A stretch of DNA of 64,000 nucleotides. Origin: Cerioporus squamosus. Its lineage: Eukaryota > Basidiomycota > Agaricomycetes > Polyporales > Polyporaceae. Shown here piece by piece: positions 58,472-64,000 of the stretch; within the stretch, counting starts at the first letter, position 1; each line of letters begins with the position of its first letter. A model generated the notes under the pieces. That model made no database searches, was not told where the DNA came from, and saw nothing but the letters and a program-made list of their open reading frames with translations. The DNA lies in assembly GCA_022592435.1 (NCBI GenBank), contig JABYQS010000020.1:298848-362847 (forward strand), given 5' to 3'. The position numbers and the translations under genes were made by a program.

Positions 58472-61213
58472 CTATAGTGGCCACTCCGCAGACTCGAGCG
58501 TCCGATACTGATGATTGTGCACGTCTGCCTCCCAGGCAGCAGGGTTGCCCCACCGCTTCTCCTGCCAGCGGCGGAAGACGAGTCCAACTGCGGCGTCGTC
58601 ACGGGTAACATCATCGTTGATACAGAGCAGTGCGAGGTCCTCGTTCCGGTCGATTGCGGCGAGCATGCCGCGGACTTGCTGCAGGTTCAACATACGTTCG
58701 AACATTGACGACGTGCCGCCTGGAGACGAGAATAGACATAGAAGAAAACGGTCAGTACGCGACAATACGTTGGCAAGGCAAGGGTCGCGGAGCAACGAGC
58801 AACGTATAGGGGAGATGAGACGCACCAACAACGTAGCGATACCGTTGCAGAGCCGCATGGTCCATTCCCGTACGTTCGTGTTTGGCGCGTATTTCATGAC
58901 GTCCCGCAACGCGAACTGACCGTCATGCCAGTCGTCGACAAGCGGTAGATGAGGTATCGTTGCAGACTCGTCCGGTGCTCGTTCGTCGGATGAGGGCGAG
59001 GTGCGTTCAGGGTGTGGGAGGAACGCTGACAGGCCAAGCGATCCGCTAGCCTTTACGAGGGAGACGATCACTGCGGGATGCGGTCAGTCAAGGACAGATA
59101 TGGAGATGTGGAGAAGTCTGCGCACTGCAATCACCGCATTGCGGTTTGTTGAATGCGATCTCCTTGAGACTTCGCTCGCAGTCGGGGGCCCACCGTCTGC
59201 GCCTTGGATGTCGAAGCATTCGTCGCGCTTGATAGTGCATGAATGTTTGTTCTTCTCATCCTCGGGAGGATCCGCGGGGTACGCTGGCCAGCCGCCTTCT
59301 CCTCTGACGCCGTAAGGATTGTATGCAAATCCGTCAAGTGAGGCTGGAGGGCTGTGAGTGACTTCCGTCAAGGCCAACGAGAGATCCGTGATACGCACAG
59401 AAATGATAATCCGTCCGGAAGTTGCCCTCAATACCACCCTGCTTCAGGTAGTCCCGGACACGGTCCATGTGGAGGGTATCCCGCACTCCGGACTCTACGT
59501 GGATCTCGGGGCTGTGGTCCCCCTCCCAGCCTCCGCCCAACTCGGCCCACGCCCGATCAAACTCGGCGGAACCCCAGCTGTCGTCGATCCCGCCGATGCG
59601 TCCGACGACCCAGGACCAGAGGAGGGCCTCGCGTGCGCGCTCAACTATAAAGTGCGCGAAGACGAACATCTGGTAGAAGTCGCCTTCGCCGGCCTTGGTC
59701 TCGCGGAAGGCGTGCGTGGCGGACTTGGCGAGCCACGAAGGCCAGATGAGCGCGATCTCTTGGAGCATCGCGAAGGAGACGGACTTCGCTTCGTGCTGGA
59801 CGTAGGGGCGTTCTCGTCGACCGAAGCGCTTGCCTGGGCGGGCGAGCAGGGTCAGTGTATGTCATCGACGGTGTTGTGCGCGCCGGAGGACGTACTGAGG
59901 AGATAGTTTGATATACCCATGCTGCGCCATTCGCCTTTGGCCCTGTCATCAGGCCAGTCTGGGGAAACTGTCATGTCCTGCTGCATGCGAAGGACGACTC
60001 CGTATTCTGGGCGGGCCGTTAGGATGCGCTCCCTTCACATGGGATGCGTCGGTGACTCACGTTGTGTGTAAAACGTAAAAGGCGTAAGTGTTGATGTCAT
60101 ATAGAAGTCGTCATTCTGCGGAAGGGATCACTACAAGCCGACGTGCCGATGATGGTCTTGGAAATACGAACCATGTAGATGCTTGGCACGGTATGGTCAG
60201 CGTTTCATGCGCGATGCAGTGGGTGATGAACGAGATACTCACAAAATCTCAGACACGTCCTGGAGATGACTGAATTGCGTCTCTATGGCGTAGCTATGCG
60301 TCCGTCGGGGTCAGAAATGACCTATAGCGGCGCGCAATGGGGCGCACCTGTTGAATATGCTATAATTATAAGGTTCAAAGAAGTGGGCGTGGTGTGTGAG
60401 GGACAGCTGGACGTCGCCATCGCGCCAGACGGGAGGACTTGTCCCAGCGGTGTCCAGCCATTGGGGCTGTAGACCGAGTCGCCAGTAGCCAGGCCCAGGA
60501 GCGGTAAACGACTCGTTGGAATCAGGATCATCCTCCGGAAAGTCAAAGTCCGAGGTGAGGATGCGAAAGTTTCTGGTGTAGGGACGGAAGTTGTCGAGCA
60601 CGGAACGGATGGAATGTCGGAGCTCGTCGTGGTCGCTGATAGGAGAGGCGTCGGATGCGGGTAGAAGAGATTGTGCAGGAGAGAGGTACGTACCGGAACA
60701 TACGGGAAGGGTTGTTGGATTGGATTGGGCGGTATGGGTCGTCCCTGTCGTAGGAGTTGGCGGCGCGCGTTCTCGAGTCGATGAAGAGTGGATCGGAGCC
60801 ATTGACCCAAGTCCAGATGACGTCCATGGGGACGGGACCCTGGCGGTCGTGACAGGGAAGACCAGAGACGTAGTAGTCCTCGAGACATTCTGTGGGAAGG
60901 TCGCGGACTGGTCGGAGTTTTGGACGAGCAGCCTCGGGGAGGGAGTCTGCGACGGGTATGGCGATATAGGAGGGCTGGTATAGGGGGTTGACGCGGAACT
61001 CTATGTCGTCAAAGTCATCTGCTGAGGCGAGGGAGAGCTTGAGGAAGACGAAGAGAGTGACGACGGAGGAGGCAGCGACCAGAGCGAGGACGGCGCGTCT
61101 TCGAGAGAAGTAGGAGGAGAGGGAGGAGCGCACATGGCTCGCGGGTGCCTTTGGGTGCCCAGATACTCTGAGGGGGAGATCTGGGTGAGGGGGATGTAGT
61201 TTGCGGAAGACAT
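58472..61213 (-). CDS. Stealth-family glycan phosphotransferase (xylosylphosphotransferase-like), frame disrupted
   Basis: Ten exons on the minus strand: 61213-60694, 60635-60348, 60269-60243, 60181-60172, 60115-60061, 60006-59896, 59833-59399, 59343-59126, 59070-58843 and 58719-58472. This corresponds to about 713 residues if two missing bases are allowed for. It looks like a type II membrane protein with an anchor (AVLALVAASSVVTLFVFLKL) and Stealth blocks CR1 (VIWTWVNGSDP), CR2 (RDHDELRHSIRSVL...IYMNDDFYM) and later conserved blocks (CGDCMIVSLVKASG, LALLCINDD). Such enzymes transfer sugar-1-phosphate to glycans in the secretory pathway; the Cryptococcus relative is Xpt1. Exon 4 is a 10-nt micro-exon. 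Exon 1 and exon 8 each lack one base relative to the family frame, so the gene is decaying, mis-sequenced, or started differently. The start ATG (MSSANYIPLTQ) is provisional. Confidence 0.75.
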
Positions 61214-61753
61214 GGGCGGCAGGGAGGCATTGGACGAACCGTCTGGCTGTCGTGTGATATACTAATAGGAATAAGAGCGACGTGGGGAGACGCCGGTGAT
61301 CTGAGATCAGGGCGTTGATGAGAGAAGAACATATAACCTCGGCCGCGGGGTCCCCGTCCTGTGTTCGTTGCCGGCTGCGCATCTTGGGCCACTCCATCGC
61401 GCACTGCGTGCTGCGCTGCCGTCTCGTCGGCCTCTCACTCTCGGGCAGTTGCGTGTGTTGCCCATCTGCATCCGCGCTGCAGCACCGCGGTGCACGCGAT
61501 TGCACGGGGTTGGCGTCGTGGGCAAGCGTGCGCGTGAGGTGCGAGCTCTCCAACTACTAGTACTTACCAAGCTTTCCGCCGCCCCGAGTATGGTAGCTCT
61601 CCTGCCGTAAGCGGTAGGATGCCGAGCTTCGGCTCGCCCGGCATGTCCGTGCCGCTCGCCCAAGAAATGTGTGCCAAGCGGCCGCCCCCGAGGCATCCTC
61701 CGATCAATCTTGGCACACCGGTAGCCCTACTATCAGATAAGATTGTCTACTTA
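61214..61753. other. Intergenic, upstream of the Stealth gene
   Basis: The probable promoter of the Stealth gene lies at its left end. An in-frame, ATG-containing extension reaches to 61553, but it lacks family-like sequence and is probably chance. No other gene is seen. Confidence 0.4.
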
Positions 61754-62543
61754 CAGTGACGGCGGATAATGATGCACCCCCCGTGATAGGGAAGGTCGTT
61801 CACATCACCCAAATCTAGTCTTGATCGAAATGGCGCCCCTTCGCAGGTGCACGGCTTTCGGGCTTATCGGGTCACGTGGATCATGTTTACGCATCAACAT
61901 GCACAAACAATGCAAACACGTCTCCCACTCGTATGTCCAACCTGCAAGCCCCCTGATGACCTGAGCATCTGCGGAAGTGCCAACACATGCTTTTCCCATT
62001 GACTTGAGCCCCTCAGTGGTGGTCAGTGCAGGCATTGCACGGTTCAGATGTGTGTCTGGGAAACACTTGACAAGGCGCTTCGAGGTCAGCGTAATGTGAT
62101 CTGGTCAATGGGGCACTCTGATTGGCCAGATCACTGCAATTCCGAAAATTCCGACTGTGCAGGGGACGAAGGCGGTGGACCTGCAAGGGGGGCGCGTCTA
62201 GCAGCAGACCATATACAAAAATGGATCGACTGTCATCTATCCATCCATATATGGTCAAGCAACAGAGACTACCCAAAATCGAGGGCAAACACATGGGTGG
62301 CTATGTTTTTTCTCCAAATATAGAAGGTGATTCACATCACCCATGGACGCAAAGGTGTCACTCCTCCCTCTCACTTGTTATTGGCCCCTTCTTAACCAAC
62401 ACAAATATTTTCCTCGCAGTTCCGAGGCCTTTTGGTCTTGGGCTGAGAAGAAATCTGGAGTAATCAGTCCAACATACAGCAGCCATAGGCCATGTGAACA
62501 ACCTTCCCCATTTGGGGGGGTGCATCATTATCCGCCGTCACTG
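61754..62543. mobile_element. 790-bp TIR element flanked by TA (Tc1/mariner-pogo type MITE)
   Basis: The left end CAGTGACGGCGGATAATGAT and the right end are inverted repeats over about 53 nt. They share GATGCACCCCCC and GGGAAGGT(C/T)GTTCACAT, with a short indel. Both ends abut TA (61752-61753 and 62544-62545), the duplication made by Tc1/mariner and pogo/Fot1 transposases. There is no transposase inside. Confidence 0.82.
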
Positions 62544-62803
62544 TACACGATTTCCGCACCCGGGCCCAGTGTCTTGCTTCAAGCTTCCATTTGTTTTCTT
62601 GCTTCATTTCAAGTTCTTGATGGCTACGTTTCGAAGCAGCAGTGCAAGCATGCAGGACACACACTTCTCAGCCATGTCACCAAACATGAGCAAGAAAAGG
62701 CCGAACATCAGCTCTTCTCCAGCAACAAGCAGAAAGTCAGGCTCATTGTCAACACCAAAGTCATGCTCCTGGAGAAGAAGTCAAAACTTCATGGATTTAT
62801 GTC
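62544..62803. other. Short coding-like remnant cut by the LTR element
   Basis: A plus-strand frame reads KAEHQLFSSNKQKVRLIVNT and LLEKKSKLHGF, then runs into the LTR at 62804. The charged, helical composition resembles the C-terminal tail of pogo-type transposases, but I cannot identify it firmly. It appears to be an older remnant into which the LTR element inserted. Confidence 0.3.
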
Positions 62804-62909
62804 TGTTACGACTGTTACGACTATCACAGGAGTTACCGGTAACGGACTTGTACTTTTACTCTCATCGCGATCAGTTTGTCTTATTGTACTACTAGTTAGG
62901 CAAGTCTCC

Positions 62910-63015
62910 AGAACGTTCTTGTATATTCTAGTTCATTCTCTTTGTTGTTACTTCAGAAGAGTACGGACACGAGTAGTACTTACCAGAACCTTCTCTACAA
63001 GTACTAGAACATTCT
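62910..63015 (+). promoter_or_regulatory. Three AGAANNTTCT heat-shock-element-like boxes in the LTR U3
   Basis: AGAACGTTCT (62910-62919), AGAACCTTCT (62985-62994) and AGAACATTCT (63006-63015) are palindromic nGAAnnTTCn units. The last ends 20 nt before the TATA box. This is the core format bound by heat-shock factor trimers. Function is inference. Confidence 0.5.
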
Positions 63016-63034
63016 TCCGCAGCTTCACAACTTG

Positions 63035-63041
63035 TATATAA
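63035..63041 (+). promoter_or_regulatory. LTR TATA box
   Basis: TATATAA followed by GGGGCGACG. It lies 32 nt upstream of the predicted RNA start at 63067. Confidence 0.7.
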
Positions 63042-63066
63042 GGGGCGACGTCTTAGAGCGACCCCC

Positions 63067-63309
63067 AGCTTTCAGTCTCCTTTGCGAATAGCGAATCGTT
63101 CCTCGTTATACTCGCTTTCACCCGATCTTACTAGTGTTCCCCTTCAATAAGGTGAACTGTACTAGTAAGAGTTCAGCATAGGCTTTATACTAGGGTTCGC
63201 CTCGGAGTAGGCAACCTGGACTAGTATATTGCAGGCGGCTGGACAGAACGACCTTTAAGGCTCTTTGGTTTAAGGTCACGCTCGAAAGCGTAACATTAGA
63301 CTGAAAGCT
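63067..63309 (+). promoter_or_regulatory. Predicted RNA 5' end and complementary self-primer binding site
   Basis: AGCTTTCAGTCT (63067-63078) and AGACTGAAAGCT (63298-63309) are exact reverse complements over 12 nt. The first sits where transcription should start, 32 nt after the TATA box. The second starts two bases after the LTR end, where the minus-strand primer site belongs. No match to a tRNA 3' end (TGG...) is seen there. This is the layout of self-primed Tf1/sushi-type elements. Confidence 0.75.
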
Positions 63310-64000
63310 TTAACTCTCCACTTATCCAAGTGCAGAGAACCACCTACAACGAACGAAGATATCCCTTTCTCACTCGAAAGTTGAGAAAGAGACAGACAGC
63401 CAAAACGGCGGAGAACAGGATAGACCATCCTCTTCTCAGAAGACCAGGAGACGCACAGAACCAGACGACGAACAGGGGCAAACCCTTACCCACTTTACCA
63501 TTGCTTTACATCCCAGTAACGCGACCAGCTACCCCACACCCTTACAGTCGAGGCATCTCGTCTGTAATCCCTTTCGTCGAAAATATCTCCTCCGCATACT
63601 CGAGTCCGAGCACTCTTGTACAACCAGGAGAACCTGCGTTTCACAGAACCCCAGAGTGGCAAGAGTATAGAAGCTCTTTAACCACTAGCGAAGGAAGACC
63701 CAGAGCCGAAGATATCCTTATACCGGCTCAACCAAGTCCAGAGTCGAGCGGAGCTGACTCAGACTACCCCGAGACAAGTGTAGAAAGATCCTCAACAGCA
63801 GGACTGTTCTACCGGAGAGCACAAGTCGCCGTACACGCGATCGATACACTTCAGGTTATAGCAAGTAACCTAGAAGTACTCAGACAGGAAGACTTTGCAG
63901 GAGAATATCGCGAAGCTCTCGAACGAGCTCATCGATACACCGCCAAAGTCCTTCAGACCCTCGAGCACATTCCAAGAGAAGTTGTGAACCTTCGTCCAGG
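63300..64000 (+). CDS. Start of retrotransposon gag-like reading frame lacking any ATG (runs off window)
   Basis: From the codon after a TAG at 63297-63299 the frame is open for about 233 codons to the window edge. The translation is protein-like: basic and Pro-rich first (TRKLRKRQTAK, YIPVTRPATPHPYSR), then acidic, then clearly helical (VAVHAIDTLQVIASNLEVLR, EYREALERAHRYTAKVLQTL). This resembles the N-terminal part of a Ty3/gypsy Gag. There is no ATG in this frame or in either other plus-strand frame. An ACG at 63405-63407 has A at -3 and G at +4 and is a candidate non-AUG start. Alternatively, translation starts downstream of the window. Confidence 0.55.

Larger units (their letters stand above)
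62804..63295 (+). mobile_element. 5' LTR of a retrotransposon
   Basis: The interval starts TGTTACGAC (a second TGTTACGAC follows at 62813, so the exact edge may be either) and ends GCGTAACA, giving TG...CA ends inside a 7-bp terminal inverted repeat. It contains a TATA box at 63035 and many ACTAGTA/TACTAG motifs. The predicted U3 is 62804-63066 and R-U5 is 63067-63295. The partner LTR lies outside the window. Confidence 0.8.

Noticed and set aside
61213..61553. N-terminal extension of the Stealth gene to an upstream ATG
   Set aside because: The frame is open, but the added residues are not family-like and precede the natural-looking start MSSANYIPLTQ. I prefer a one-base disruption, while noting that the start is unresolved.
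1..64000. CRISPR array, rRNA genes or bacterial-type operons
   Set aside because: No spaced direct repeats with unique spacers, no rRNA-like sequence, and the gene structure is eukaryotic throughout.

Overview
The window is nuclear DNA of a filamentous basidiomycete, most likely an Agaricomycete. Genes are split by many 50-65 nt introns with GT(R)NGT donors, CTNAC-like branch points and YAG acceptors. The protein families are fungal: a Nud1/Cdc11 scaffold, a KN homeodomain factor, a Stealth/xylosylphosphotransferase and microsomal-type epoxide hydrolases. There is no operon structure. I rebuilt gene models by hand from reading frame, splice signals and phase. Every multi-exon model closes in frame, except the Stealth gene, which appears to lack two single bases.

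Layout. 1-3.3 kb: the 3' end of an unknown gene, two orphan exons, and a seven-exon alpha/beta-hydrolase-fold gene whose nucleophile elbow and catalytic His are both replaced. 4.2-5.6 kb: a disordered protein on the minus strand. 6.7-8.6 kb: copy A of a ~1 kb dispersed repeat, interrupted by an ~855 bp terminal-inverted-repeat element. That element carries two outward-facing tRNA-like (pol III) modules and a 47 bp palindrome. 12.4-18.7 kb: an 11-exon Nud1/Cdc11 LRR scaffold gene. 18.7-29 kb: a gene-poor stretch holding a second TIR element (22.0-22.8 kb). 29.2-31.4 kb: a TALE/KN homeodomain gene. 31.4-38.6 kb: another gene-poor stretch. 38.6-55.7 kb: four paralogous epoxide hydrolases (EH1, EH2, EH4 and EH3 in map order) with the same exon architecture. 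They are interleaved with repeat copy B, a DUF202 membrane protein, an endosomal syntaxin, an acidic nuclear-type protein, an intron-containing tRNA-Asp and a mitochondrial protein. 56.6-57.6 kb: a hotdog thioesterase. 58.5-61.2 kb: the Stealth gene. 61.8-62.5 kb: a TA-flanked TIR element. 62.8 kb to the end: the 5' LTR and start of an LTR retrotransposon.

The most unusual signals are two mobile elements. (i) The LTR element appears to be self-primed, like Tf1/sushi elements. The predicted first 12 nt of its RNA, about 32 nt after a TATA box, are perfectly complementary to a 12-mer starting two bases after the LTR. Its predicted RNA has no AUG for over 900 nt, although one frame stays open for the last 700 nt. 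Its U3 carries three AGAANNTTCT boxes. (ii) The TIR element in repeat copy A has arms containing two divergent, outward-directed tRNA-like modules. The uninterrupted copy B serves as its empty-site control.

How the genes fit together. The four epoxide hydrolases are a local family expansion and probably handle xenobiotic or lipid epoxides. The remaining genes are housekeeping (septation/spindle-pole scaffold, endosomal SNARE, mitochondrial protein, tRNA), regulatory (homeodomain) or cell-surface glycan related (Stealth). Nothing indicates a secondary-metabolite cluster in the strict sense.
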